Assembly (NCBI GenBank): GCA_025774805.1
Contig: JALGZR010000052.1
Location: 1-64,000 of the forward strand
Reading direction: 5' to 3'
Length of the DNA stretch: 64,000 bases
Source: a bacterium
GTDB taxonomy: Bacteria > ARS69
Shown piece after piece: positions 38,423-47,472 of this stretch; the stretch's first letter is position 1, and the number at the start of each line of letters is the position of its first letter. The notes under the pieces are model-generated. The model saw nothing but the letters and a program-made list of their open reading frames with translations. It did not search any database and was not told where the DNA came from. Both the position numbers and the translations under genes were made by a program.

Positions 38423-38570
38423 AGGTGGACGAAGGGAAAAACCACTCAAACGCACCTCTGAGTCGACACACCTCATCGGGATCGATCTCCGGGTCGGACC
38501 CATGGTAGAGACGTGCCGTGACCGTGATTCCCGCTGCGATCGCGTAGGCGTCGTGGCGCACCGTCGACTC
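38423..38570 (-). pseudogene. internally deleted remnant of the GT-C glycosyltransferase gene
   Basis: The minus frame reads TVRHDAYAIAAGITVTARLY, matching MVRYDAYVIATGIVVTALLY from the middle of the adjacent gene, then jumps to IDPDEVCRLRGAFEWFF, matching IDPSEAVRLRSALEQFS at its end. A mid-part is joined to an end-part with everything between removed. It overlaps the extreme 3' end of the intact gene's frame. Confidence 0.6.
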
Positions 38571-40284
38571 TTCCTCCATTCCTCCCGGCATCTGTGCCCT
38601 TGCGCCAGACCTGCGAGCGCTGGATGACTCCAGCGGGCAGAGTGGGAGAGAACTGTTCGAGCGCACTCCTCAGTCGGACGGCTTCCGACGGATCGATCGC
38701 GAAGAAGGACACGATCGGCGCGCAGTAGACGCAGTCCGCGATTTCCCATTCCGCCACCTTGACCCACTCCGTCGGGAATCCTCCTTGCTCGCGGAAGAAT
38801 TCCTCGTTGACAACCGCGATCCTGGAACCGTGCTCGCGCGCGAGGCGGGCAATGGCCGTCGTGTCGTACTTCCCGAGGAGAGTCAGTCGGACCACCTCGG
38901 GGCTACCGAGACCGAACGGATCGAAGAGTCGAAGTTCCGCGATCAGACACACGGCTCCGACGTCGTTCACGACGACCGATTCCCCTTCATAGAACTCTGC
39001 GAGGAACAGACCGATCTGGACGTGCTGTCGTTGGATGCTACCGACGTTGACGGGTATCCGGGTAATGGACCGGAGGCGGTTCTTCAAGTCGTTGGCGACC
39101 GGATTGAGTATGTAGAGGAACAGAACGAGCATCACCGCATGGGGGAGCCGGAATCTCACCGATCTCGCGTTCCGTACGATCCCCGGAATCAATTCGTGAT
39201 AGAGAAGGGCCGTGACCACGATTCCCGTTGCGATGACATACGCGTCGTAGCGCACCATCCACCCGAAGATCCCGAACGTCATGTGAGCAAGGGCCTGAAC
39301 GGCGAAGAGCGTCCCGAGAACGCCCCGCCGATCCCAGCCCGACCCCGGGCGCCGAAACCGGACGTACGCGCTGCCGAGGGCGAGGAGCGCGAAGACGAAG
39401 GGCAGAGAGACCCTTAGGGCGCCCAGGACGAAGCGGTAGTAGAACGCGGCCGGAGAGGTAAGGGAGACCAGCCCGGGGGACTTCACCAGGATGGAGGAAG
39501 GGAGCCAATAGTGACCGTGCGCGACCGATACCCAGCCCACGGCCCCCGGCAGGATGAGGGAAACGCCCAGGAGAAGGAGGCCGAAGCCGACGCGCCGCCT
39601 CAGCGCATAGAGACACGCGGCCGTGAGGATCGCCGCGAAACTCTCGTAGCGCACAACGGGCAACAGGAAGGCGAGAAGCAGGACCCAACGTCCGAGCGAA
39701 GGAAGGGGCTTCTCCGTGGGGCTCTTCGCAGCGATGTGCTCTGAGACCGCCAGGAGGAAGCCGAGCATGAGGACGGCATGGAGGGAGTGCTCGAGGCCGT
39801 TGAAGACCAGCGTAGGCAGCGGCGTGACCAGGAGCAGCAGGACGAGCGTGGTCGAACGCCCCGTCGTCGCGATCCGGTCGCGGCGCATGGATCGGTTCGC
39901 CAGCGCGAGAAGCATGGCCGCCGCGACGAGATTCAGTATCCACGGAACGAACAGGAATCGGCCCGTGATCCACCCGATGACAGCGAGCAATGCGGTCCAC
40001 AGCGGCGAGGAGGAGGCCGAGGAGAACTCGAAAGGGGTGAGCCCCCAGACTCCGTGTTCCACGAAGTTGCGTGCGATCACCATGTGGATGTACGCATCGT
40101 CCGCGGAATAGACAAATCTGGGGGGGGCCTCGCGAGGATTGAATACGAGGAATCCGAGGCAGACGAGTACGAGAAGGCCGAGCACGGCCAAGAATGGTCG
40201 ATCGAGATCCAGGAGCTTGCGGCCATCCTGAGCGGTGTTCAGCGCCCAAACCTCCTGAGGGAGGTGACCTGATCTGGGAGCCAT
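38473..40284 (-). CDS. polytopic GT-C membrane glycosyltransferase
   Basis: About 603 residues with some ten membrane helices (LAVLGLLVLVCLGFLVFNP first). The first outside loop has the Asp-Asp and aromatic signature of GT-C enzymes (YSADDAYIHMVIARNF, then FSSASSSPLWTALLA), similar in style to arabinofuranosyl/mannosyltransferases using polyprenyl-phosphate sugars. A soluble C-terminal domain follows. The start is uncertain: the ATG used lacks a Shine-Dalgarno site, while AGGAGG lies 8 bases before an in-frame CTG about 45 bases further in. The last 40 or so residues after GVIQRSQVW look non-native because they cross a decayed duplicate. It follows the ASST-like gene by 14 bases. Confidence 0.7.
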   Translation of the reverse strand: MAPRSGHLPQEVWALNTAQDGRKLLDLDRPFLAVLGLLVLVCLGFLVFNPREAPPRFVYSADDAYIHMVIARNFVEHGVWGLTPFEFSSASSSPLWTALLAVIGWITGRFLFVPWILNLVAAAMLLALANRSMRRDRIATTGRSTTLVLLLLVTPLPTLVFNGLEHSLHAVLMLGFLLAVSEHIAAKSPTEKPLPSLGRWVLLLAFLLPVVRYESFAAILTAACLYALRRRVGFGLLLLGVSLILPGAVGWVSVAHGHYWLPSSILVKSPGLVSLTSPAAFYYRFVLGALRVSLPFVFALLALGSAYVRFRRPGSGWDRRGVLGTLFAVQALAHMTFGIFGWMVRYDAYVIATGIVVTALLYHELIPGIVRNARSVRFRLPHAVMLVLFLYILNPVANDLKNRLRSITRIPVNVGSIQRQHVQIGLFLAEFYEGESVVVNDVGAVCLIAELRLFDPFGLGSPEVVRLTLLGKYDTTAIARLAREHGSRIAVVNEEFFREQGGFPTEWVKVAEWEIADCVYCAPIVSFFAIDPSEAVRLRSALEQFSPTLPAGVIQRSQVWRKGTDAGRNGGRVDGAPRRLRDRSGNHGHGTSLPWVRPGDRSR

Positions 40285-40298
40285 TTGCACGCACGTTC

Positions 40299-41561
40299 TC
40301 ATCCGCGGTGTGCAAGAGTCACTAAATACCACGAAATCGGGGCTACGGGGACCGATGTCGAGAACGAATCGTCTCCACCGCCTTCCGGTCGATCCACCGG
40401 ATTCGCACAATCGTCGCAGACGATCTCGCCGTCGGGAGCGACCTCGATCGCGCGGCTCGAGTCCGACTCCGCCATCAGGGTGTTCCCGTTGGGGAGCCGC
40501 TGCACCGATCCCTTGGTCGGCGTATAGAACGACTCGGGAGGGTCGTCACGCCACTCCCAGACGATCTCGTCCGTTCGGGGATCCACTTCCAGCCCCCGGG
40601 ACCACCCCCGTCCCAGCCCGTTGTCGAAGAGAAGCACGTTTCCGTCGGGGAGGAGCTGGGCGTCGTGCGGACCGAGGGTCTCCTCGTCGCCCCAGGCCCA
40701 GACGAACCGTTTGTCCGTCGTATCGAGGATCGCGACGCGGTTCTGGTGGCGGAAGCAGAGGAGCACGTGATGGGCCGCGTAGAACGGATGGGTCCCGAAG
40801 AGCGCCTCCTCCCGCATCCACTCGAGCGAGTTGGAGTGGAAGAGGTCGACCCAGGGGGTGCCGCCCAGATCGTTCGGCTCGGGGTAGAGCAGGGGAAAGA
40901 CGGCGCGGCTCCGGAGAGCCGGGAAGAGCATCCCCTGGGCGTGGAGCTCGGTTCCGTCTTCGGGATCGAGGATCGTGATGCGATCGTCCCGGGTGTCGAT
41001 CTCCGGGTGAATCGTGGGCACCTGCCGGCGCTTGAATGTCAGCGCGGCGAGCATTCCGTCCGGCCGGACCTCCACGTCGTGATGCGCGGTCAGCTTCCGC
41101 TTCCAGAGGAGCCGGCCGTCCCAGTCGAGACGCAGGAGGTACCGGGCGTCGTCGGCGATCCGGTGACCGGCCTCACCGTCCGCCCACTGCGAGGGCTCCG
41201 CGCCGATGGCGAGCAGGTCCCCGTTCTCCAGGAGCTCCGCCCGCTCCCACCGGTCGCTCGGGGGGTGGGTCCAGGAGCGAAGGGTGCGACCGTCCTCGTC
41301 GATCAGGTCGGCGCGGCTGAGCTTCTGGCTCGTGTAGAGGCGGTATCCCGGGCAGGTCCGCTCGGGGTCGTGAAGGAGCACGCCGCCCGCCCCATCGCCC
41401 GCGTCGACGCTGCCGGCGTAGGGGAGGGCCCGCAGCGCCTCGATGTCGGCCTCGCGTTCCCCTCCGTCCGCGCAGCCCGGTCCGATCCCGGCCGCGGCGA
41501 GCAGGATCGCGGTGAGCAGTACCGCCGCGGCGCCCGTCCCGGTTCGGAAAGACCGCTTCAC
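40299..41561 (-). CDS. arylsulfotransferase (ASST)-like lipoprotein
   Basis: 420 residues from a GTG that gives a lipoprotein signal (LLTAILLAAAGIGPGC). Propeller motifs match the family: ENGDLLAIGAEPSQWADGEA, HHDVEVRPDGMLAALTF, DLFHSNSLEW, AAHHVLLCFRHQNRVAILD and RLPNGNTLMAESDSSRAIEV. After GEIV the sequence becomes CDDCANPVDRPEGG and ends within 40 residues, unlike its paralog (WEFLNPYRAGRR), so the C-terminus may have been rearranged. It sits directly upstream of the GT-C gene. Enzymatic activity is unproven. Confidence 0.72.
   Translation of the reverse strand: MKRSFRTGTGAAAVLLTAILLAAAGIGPGCADGGEREADIEALRALPYAGSVDAGDGAGGVLLHDPERTCPGYRLYTSQKLSRADLIDEDGRTLRSWTHPPSDRWERAELLENGDLLAIGAEPSQWADGEAGHRIADDARYLLRLDWDGRLLWKRKLTAHHDVEVRPDGMLAALTFKRRQVPTIHPEIDTRDDRITILDPEDGTELHAQGMLFPALRSRAVFPLLYPEPNDLGGTPWVDLFHSNSLEWMREEALFGTHPFYAAHHVLLCFRHQNRVAILDTTDKRFVWAWGDEETLGPHDAQLLPDGNVLLFDNGLGRGWSRGLEVDPRTDEIVWEWRDDPPESFYTPTKGSVQRLPNGNTLMAESDSSRAIEVAPDGEIVCDDCANPVDRPEGGGDDSFSTSVPVAPISWYLVTLAHRG
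41144..41234 (-). repeat. parent copy of the 91-bp duplicated ASST-like segment
   Basis: This lies inside the intact ASST-like lipoprotein gene and corresponds to the isolated copy at 36794-36884. Confidence 0.75.
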
Positions 41562-41580
41562 GCGAGCGCCGGGGGGCGCA

Positions 41581-43530
41581 TCACGGCGCGCCCGCCGTTC
41601 CGGCACCGGCCACCGGGTCGCCGGCCGCCGCTTCCTCGCCCTCCGCCACGGGGGAGCCGTCGCCCGTCTCCTCCGGGCACGCGACGACGATTCCCTCCTC
41701 CAGCCAGCCGTAGCGATCCTCCAGCACCCGGCGGGCGACGGCTCGATCGGCGCGATCCGTGTTGTGCCGCACGCCGCGGAACGCGTCCCCGATCCTCTGC
41801 CGGGCGCACCGGCAGAAGTGATCGGCGAGCTCGACGGGACCGTTGCCGGCGATTCCCCCTCCTCGTCCCGTCGCCGCGTTGGAGATCGTGGCGGACATCG
41901 CGAGAAGATCCGCACCGACGTCGACGAAGCGGCCGAGGAGCTTCTGCCGTCGCTCGAGAGCGGGGCCCACCCGGATCATGGCGTGGAAGAGGCCGCGGGC
42001 GAGCCGCCGGGACGCGCGGCGCACGAACCGGACATGACCCCCGAGCTCCGAGGGAACTCCGGCGGGGGCGGCCTCCTGAAGACCGAACCAGAGCGACGCG
42101 TACCATCCCGGGTAGAATCGCAGGGCCGAGCCGAGCGATCTCGACTTCTCCTTCCACGAGGAGCGCGGATTGACGAGCGCCCCCGCCTTCTTCAGGTGCG
42201 GGTCGAGGGCCTCGCGCGCGATGAAGAGGCGCATGATCTCCGAGGTGCCCTCGACGAGGGTGTTGATGCGGGCGTCCCGGTAGATGCGCTCGATCGGGTA
42301 CGGCGTCTCGCCCCGGCGCGCGAGCGACTCTTCCCGCTCGTATCCCCTCCCGGCGCGGATCTGCATCGCGTCTTCCGCGATTCGCAGCGCCGTCTCCGAG
42401 CTGAACAGCTTCGCGAACGCCGCCTCGAGGCGGATGTCGGCCCCCCCTCGGGAGGCGAGTCCCGAAGCGTAGTCCGAGAGCGCCTGCATCGCGAACGTGT
42501 GGGAGGCCATTCTCGCCAGCTTCGCCGCCACCGCCTCGTGCTTCCCGATGGGTGCGCCCCACTGAACCCGCTCGCCCGCCCACCGCCGCGAGATCTGAAG
42601 GCACTGACGCGCCATGCCGACGCCGGCGGCGGGCAGGGTGAGACGGCCGGTGTTCAGGGTCTCCAGGGCGATCTTCAGCCCGCGGCCCTCGCCTCCGAGC
42701 ACGTTCTCCGCCGGAACGCGCACGTCCCGGAAGCGGATCAGCCCGTTGGAGATCGCGCGGATCCCGAGGAAGAGGCACCGATCCACCCGTTCGAAGCCGG
42801 GGGAGTCCGTCTCCACGATGAACGCGGTGACCTGCTTCCGCTCGCGGCCGCGCACGACCTTCGAAGGCGTGCGCGCCATCACGACGAGGAGCTCGGCGAC
42901 GAGGCCGTTCGTGCACCAGAGCTTCTCCCCGTTGAGGATCCACTCGCGACCGTCCTCGCTGGGGACGGCCGTGGTCGCCATCGCCGCCGGATCGCTTCCC
43001 ACCTCGGGCTCCGTGAGCGCGAACCCCGAGATCGCTCCGCGCGCGAGACGGGGCAGGAACTTCTTCTTCTGCTCCTCGGTGCCGAAGAGGCGGATCGGCT
43101 GCGGAACGCCGATCGACTGGTGGGCCGAGAGCCAGACCGCGGTGGACGCGCAGTGGCTCGCGACGAGCGCCACCGCCCGGTTGTAGTTGAGCTGGGAGAG
43201 ACCCAGCCCTCCGTACTCCCGCGGGATCTTCATCCCGAAGGCCCCCATGTCGATCAGTCCGCGCAGGACGTCGTCGGGGACCTCTTCGTCCCGATCGATG
43301 GCGACCGGGTCGACGCGCTCCCTGAGGAACGCCCCGAGCTCGGCCAGGAACGCGTCCCCCTCGGCTCGATCCGCGGGGTCCTGCTCGGGAAACGGATGCA
43401 CGAGCTCGGGACGGAACCGTCCCATGAAGAGCTCGGCCGCGAAGCTCGGAGCCGCCCACTCCGTCTGGCGGGAGGCCTCGGCCATCTCCCGCGACTCGTC
43501 GGGATCGAGGTGCGTCCGATTCTCGCTCAT
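41581..43530 (-). CDS. acyl-CoA dehydrogenase, VLCAD/ACAD9-like with C-terminal extension
   Basis: 649 residues; GGGAGG lies upstream of the ATG. Family motifs are in order: [64 protein letters not shown] and [20 protein letters not shown], where the Glu of VEGT is the catalytic base position. After residue 450 a helical extension of about 200 residues appears, as in membrane-associated very-long-chain enzymes. It should oxidise fatty acyl-CoA with FAD. It is followed closely by the ASST-like gene, but a functional tie is doubtful. No electron-transfer flavoprotein genes are nearby. Confidence 0.88.
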   Translation of the reverse strand: MSENRTHLDPDESREMAEASRQTEWAAPSFAAELFMGRFRPELVHPFPEQDPADRAEGDAFLAELGAFLRERVDPVAIDRDEEVPDDVLRGLIDMGAFGMKIPREYGGLGLSQLNYNRAVALVASHCASTAVWLSAHQSIGVPQPIRLFGTEEQKKKFLPRLARGAISGFALTEPEVGSDPAAMATTAVPSEDGREWILNGEKLWCTNGLVAELLVVMARTPSKVVRGRERKQVTAFIVETDSPGFERVDRCLFLGIRAISNGLIRFRDVRVPAENVLGGEGRGLKIALETLNTGRLTLPAAGVGMARQCLQISRRWAGERVQWGAPIGKHEAVAAKLARMASHTFAMQALSDYASGLASRGGADIRLEAAFAKLFSSETALRIAEDAMQIRAGRGYEREESLARRGETPYPIERIYRDARINTLVEGTSEIMRLFIAREALDPHLKKAGALVNPRSSWKEKSRSLGSALRFYPGWYASLWFGLQEAAPAGVPSELGGHVRFVRRASRRLARGLFHAMIRVGPALERRQKLLGRFVDVGADLLAMSATISNAATGRGGGIAGNGPVELADHFCRCARQRIGDAFRGVRHNTDRADRAVARRVLEDRYGWLEEGIVVACPEETGDGSPVAEGEEAAAGDPVAGAGTAGAP

Positions 43531-43711
43531 GGTCTCATCCTCCCTGAACCCCGAGGGCGCGCGGGGGCATTTCCACCATCGGCCATCGTCGCGTGATTCT
43601 CAACCCCATCCGAATCGACCCCGCTCCGCGGAGGGCGGTGGGCCGAGGCGGCCCCCTGATCGGACGTCTCGAACGATTGCCCTCCGGTTCGTCCCCGCGG
43701 TAGCCTGGGAG

Positions 43712-44881
43712 ATGGCCGATCGTCTCCGTTCGCGCGCTGACCGGGTTCCGGGAGGGGCGACCACCTTGATCAATACCGCCGTCGATCAACGCCTCCGCGG
43801 GCTGAAGTGCCTGGTGGGCAACACCCCCCTGCTGGTCATCGATTTCGAGTATCGACAGCGGCCGCGCACGCTCTACGCCAAGGCCGAATACCTCAACATG
43901 ACCGGGAGCATCAAGGACCGGATGGCTCTCCACATCGTCTCCCGGGGCTACGAGCGGGGCCTTCTGTCTCCCGGCGACCGGATCATCGAGGCCACCAGCG
44001 GGAACACCGGGATCGCGGTGGCGGGCGTGGGGCGCGCGCTCGGCCACCCGGTGACGATCTTCATGCCCGACTGGATGAGCCAGGAACGGATCGATCTGAT
44101 CCGGAGCCTCGGTACCGACATCCATCTCGTCTCCCGCGAGGAGGGAGGGTTTCTCGGCAGCATCCGCCTGGCCGAGGAGCTCGCGGGCTCGACCGAGGGC
44201 TCGTTCCTGCCTCGACAGTTCTCCAACGAGGACAACGTCGATGCCCACTACGAGACCACCGCCCGGGAGATCTGGTGGCAGCTCCGGTTCCACGGGATCC
44301 GGCCCGACGTGTTCGTGGCGGGTGTCGGCACCGGGGGGACCATCATGGGCGTGGGGCGGTTCCTGCGGGAGAGGAACCCCTCCGTGACCGTTCATCCGAT
44401 GGAGCCGGCGAATTCCCCCACCCTGCGTGCCGGCTGCCGGGTCGGGAAGCACCGCATCCAGGGGATATCGGACGAGTTCATTCCCTCGATCGTGGACCTC
44501 GAGGCCCTCGACGAGATCGTGGACGTGGACGACGGCGACGCCATCCTGATGGCGCAGAAGCTCGCGAGCGAGCTCGGGCTGGGGGTGGGGATCTCGTCGG
44601 GGGCGAACTTCCTGGCCGCGCTGAAGATCCAGAACGAGCGGGGTCCCGATGCCGCCGTGGTCACCGTCCTGCCCGATGACAACAAGAAGTACCTGAGTAC
44701 CGACCTTCTCCACGACGAGCCGGTGAAAGAGGGATTCCTCACCCCCGACGTCCGGCTCCTGCGGTTTCGGGGGATCAAGCGGGTCTGCCGGACGTGCTGC
44801 GATCCGCTCGAGTGCGCCGGGGACCGTCCGCTCGACATCGCGGAGCGGGCCGCGCTGCCTCCCTGTCCCCGCCGGGACTGA
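43712..44881 (+). CDS. cysteine synthase/cystathionine beta-synthase-family PLP enzyme
   Basis: 389 residues as listed; a TTG 54 bases further in has a better Shine-Dalgarno site (GGGAGGGG) and would give 371 residues starting [10 protein letters not shown]. Fold-type II PLP signatures are present: [21 protein letters not shown] with the PLP lysine, [13 protein letters not shown] and [14 protein letters not shown]. These define the O-acetylserine sulfhydrylase/CBS group that makes cysteine or cystathionine. The last 40 residues are unusual, with [10 protein letters not shown] and another Cys close by. It is divergent from the acyl-CoA dehydrogenase gene. The precise substrate is open. Confidence 0.82.
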   Translation: MADRLRSRADRVPGGATTLINTAVDQRLRGLKCLVGNTPLLVIDFEYRQRPRTLYAKAEYLNMTGSIKDRMALHIVSRGYERGLLSPGDRIIEATSGNTGIAVAGVGRALGHPVTIFMPDWMSQERIDLIRSLGTDIHLVSREEGGFLGSIRLAEELAGSTEGSFLPRQFSNEDNVDAHYETTAREIWWQLRFHGIRPDVFVAGVGTGGTIMGVGRFLRERNPSVTVHPMEPANSPTLRAGCRVGKHRIQGISDEFIPSIVDLEALDEIVDVDDGDAILMAQKLASELGLGVGISSGANFLAALKIQNERGPDAAVVTVLPDDNKKYLSTDLLHDEPVKEGFLTPDVRLLRFRGIKRVCRTCCDPLECAGDRPLDIAERAALPPCPRRD

Positions 44882-44898
44882 GGCAGGGCTCCCGCCCG

Positions 44899-45360
44899 CT
44901 ATTCCGGCGATTGCCGCGACAGGATCTCGGTCACGATTCGCTTCACCAGGGCGCCGTCGACCTCTCCCCGGTGTGCCTTCATGAGGGCTCCCATGACGCG
45001 TCCGACGTCGCTGGGACCCGCCGCCCCGGTCTCGGAGATCGCCTCGGTCACCCAGCGCCGGGTCACGTCCTCGCCGGCGAGCGACGGGAGGAACTCCCGG
45101 ATCACTTCCATCTCCGCCCGTTCCTCCTCCGCCCGGTCCTCCCGGCCTCCCTTCTCGAAGGCCTCGATGCTCTCCCGGCGCTGCTTCTCGAGACGACGGA
45201 GGAGCCCCACGCACGTCTCGTCGTCGAGCGAGTCGGAGTTGTCCTTCTTCATCTCGGTGAGAAAGGCCGCGCGGATGTTCCGGAGGGCGGCCAGCCGGGT
45301 CGTGTCCTTGGCCCGCAGTGCGTCCTTCATCTGGGCACTGATCGTCTCGTAGATCGACAT
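44899..45360 (-). CDS. GatB/YqeY domain protein
   Basis: 153 residues covering the whole family: MSIYETISAQMKDALRAKDT, LAALRNIRAAFLTEMKK, RRESIEAFEKGGREDRAEEE, GRVMGALMKAHRGEVDGALV. The length is normal for stand-alone YqeY proteins, which share the tail domain of the Asp-tRNA/Glu-tRNA amidotransferase B subunit. Function is not well defined. A GAGGATGAC ribosome binding site precedes the ATG. It faces the cysteine-synthase-like gene tail to tail. Confidence 0.88.
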   Translation of the reverse strand: MSIYETISAQMKDALRAKDTTRLAALRNIRAAFLTEMKKDNSDSLDDETCVGLLRRLEKQRRESIEAFEKGGREDRAEEERAEMEVIREFLPSLAGEDVTRRWVTEAISETGAAGPSDVGRVMGALMKAHRGEVDGALVKRIVTEILSRQSPE

Positions 45361-45478
45361 GTCATCCTCGTCCCGTCGGGGGAATCGGCCGCGTCCACTC
45401 TACCTCGAACGCAGGTCGAGCGAAACCGGACCTCCGCCCCTCGACGCACCGAACCCCATTCCCCTCGCGAGGTGCGTC

Positions 45479-45506
45479 TTGTCCCTTTTCCGAATCCCCG
45501 TTATCC
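45479..45506 (+). promoter_or_regulatory. possible sigma70-like promoter for the sugar-nucleotide genes
   Basis: TTGTCC and TTATCC are separated by 16 bases, about 50 bases before the first epimerase start, in the gap shared with the divergent YqeY gene. Judged by eye only. Confidence 0.35.
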
Positions 45507-45558
45507 TCGGGTTCGACCGGGCCCATTGGCCGTCCGGGACTCCTCGGAAGGGGAATGA

Positions 45559-46491
45559 ATGCGCGTACTCGTCACGGGCGCCGCCGGGTTCCTGGGCTCC
45601 CACCTGACCGACCGCCTCCTGAAGGAGGGGCACGAGGTCGTCGGGCTCGACAATCTGATCACCGGAAACATAAGGAACATCGAGCACCTCTCGGGCAATC
45701 CGAAGTTCCAGTTCATCAAGCACGACGTCACCGAGTACATCTTCCTCTCCGGTGCGCTGGACGCCCTTCTCCACTTCGCGTCACCCGCGTCCCCGATCGA
45801 CTATCTCGAGCTCCCGATCCAGACCCTGAAGGTGGGGGCGCTCGGAACCCACAAGGCCCTGGGTCTCGCTCTCGGCAAGGGGGCGCGCTTCCTGATCGCG
45901 TCCTCGTCCGAAGTCTACGGCGATCCCCTGACCCACCCCCAGCAGGAGACCTACTGGGGCAACGTGAACCCGATCGGGCCCCGCGGCGTCTACGACGAGG
46001 CGAAGCGCTTCGGTGAGGCCATCACGATGGCCTATCACCGCTCTCACGGCCTCGACACGAAGATCGTCCGCATCTTCAACACGTACGGCCCCCGGATGCG
46101 CGCCCGGGACGGCCGCGTCGTCCCCGCGTTCATCACGCAGGCTCTCTCCGGAAAGCCGCTGACCGTGTTCGGCGACGGCACGCAGACACGGTCCTTCTGC
46201 TTCGTCTCCGACCTGATCGACGGGGTCTATCGCCTCCTCCTCTCCGACCTCAACGAGCCCTGCAATCTCGGAAACCCGACCGAGATGACCATTCTCCAGT
46301 TCGCCGAGGTCGTTCGGCGCCTGACCGGCTCGAAATCCGAGATCACGTTCGAGCCCCTGCCCACCGATGATCCCCGGGTCCGCCAGCCGGACATCACCCT
46401 GGCCAGGACGGAGCTGGGGTGGGAGCCGGCCGTGTCCTTCGAGGAGGGGCTCCGGGAGACGATCCGCTACTTCCAGGAAGTGGGATACTGA
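45559..46491 (+). CDS. UDP-glucuronate decarboxylase-like SDR sugar-nucleotide enzyme
   Basis: 310 residues; AAGGGGAATGA precedes the ATG. Extended SDR motifs are clear: [15 protein letters not shown] for NAD binding, [27 protein letters not shown] and the catalytic [24 protein letters not shown] and [14 protein letters not shown] are hallmarks of UDP-xylose synthase/UDP-glucuronate decarboxylase, which yields UDP-xylose for glycans. It overlaps the next epimerase gene by one base (TGATG), so the two probably work in one pathway for surface polysaccharide. Confidence 0.85.
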   Translation: MRVLVTGAAGFLGSHLTDRLLKEGHEVVGLDNLITGNIRNIEHLSGNPKFQFIKHDVTEYIFLSGALDALLHFASPASPIDYLELPIQTLKVGALGTHKALGLALGKGARFLIASSSEVYGDPLTHPQQETYWGNVNPIGPRGVYDEAKRFGEAITMAYHRSHGLDTKIVRIFNTYGPRMRARDGRVVPAFITQALSGKPLTVFGDGTQTRSFCFVSDLIDGVYRLLLSDLNEPCNLGNPTEMTILQFAEVVRRLTGSKSEITFEPLPTDDPRVRQPDITLARTELGWEPAVSFEEGLRETIRYFQEVGY

Positions 46492-47462
46492 TGCGCTTTC
46501 TGCTGACGGGCGGCGCGGGCTTCATCGGATCGCATCTCGCGGACCACCTGCTCGACCGGGGGGATCGGGTCACCATCCTCGACGACCTCTCCACCGGCCG
46601 GAAGGAGAACCTCGAGCATCGGGAGGGCGACTCCCGATTCCGGGCCGTCTACGACACGGTGTTGAACGCCGACGTCGTACGGCGGCTGGTCGCGGAGGCG
46701 GACTGTGTTCTCCACCTGGCGGCCGCGGTCGGCGTGAAGTACATCATCGAGAATCCGCTGCACTCGATGCGGGTGAACATCCGCGGCACCGAGAACGTGC
46801 TCGAGGCCGCCGACCGCCGCGGGACGAAGGTCGTTCTCTTCTCCAGCTCCGAGATCTACGGGAAGTCCGCGGACACTCCGTTTCGCGAAGACGCGGATCG
46901 GCTGCTCGGCCCCCCGACGGTGCATCGCTGGAGCTACTCCACCGCGAAGGCGGTCGACGAGGTCCTGGGCCTCGCCTACCGGCAGGAGCGGAACCTGCCG
47001 GTCATCATCGTCCGCTGCTTCAACACCTGCGGTCCCCGGCAGCGCGGACGGTACGGCATGGTGATGCCCCGTTTCGTCGAGCAGGCGCTCCGGGGCGATC
47101 CGATCACCGTCTACGGCGACGGCACTCAGACGAGGTGCTTCGCATCGGTCTTCGACGTCGTGGAGGGAATCGTCTCTCTCCTCGACGAGGATCGCGCGGT
47201 CGGAGAGATCTTCAACATCGGGACGAACGAGGAGTACAGCGTCCTCGCGCTCGCGCGGAGAGTCCGCGAGATCACGGGCAGCGATTCCGAGATCCGCCTG
47301 ATCCCGTACGCGGAAGCCTACGAAGAGGGGTTCGAGGACATGCTGCGGCGCGTTCCCGATCTCGGGAAGATCCGGAGGCTGATCGGTTATCGGCCGAAGC
47401 GCACGCTGGACGACGTCCTGCGTTCCGTGATCGAGTACCGGCGGACGATTCCGACTACGTAG
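46491..47462 (+). CDS. NAD-dependent epimerase/dehydratase (GalE-like)
   Basis: 323 residues from the ATG overlapping the previous stop. It has GGAGFIGSHLADHLL, LHLAAAVGVKYIIENP, SSSEIYGKS and catalytic YSTAKAVDE, plus CGPRQRGRYGMVMPRF. These fit extended SDR sugar-nucleotide epimerases. The exact substrate cannot be named; a UDP-hexose or UDP-pentose epimerase fits its partner. A 10-base gap separates it from the convergent BNR gene. Confidence 0.82.
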   Translation: MRFLLTGGAGFIGSHLADHLLDRGDRVTILDDLSTGRKENLEHREGDSRFRAVYDTVLNADVVRRLVAEADCVLHLAAAVGVKYIIENPLHSMRVNIRGTENVLEAADRRGTKVVLFSSSEIYGKSADTPFREDADRLLGPPTVHRWSYSTAKAVDEVLGLAYRQERNLPVIIVRCFNTCGPRQRGRYGMVMPRFVEQALRGDPITVYGDGTQTRCFASVFDVVEGIVSLLDEDRAVGEIFNIGTNEEYSVLALARRVREITGSDSEIRLIPYAEAYEEGFEDMLRRVPDLGKIRRLIGYRPKRTLDDVLRSVIEYRRTIPTT

Positions 47463-47472
47463 CCCGCATTTC

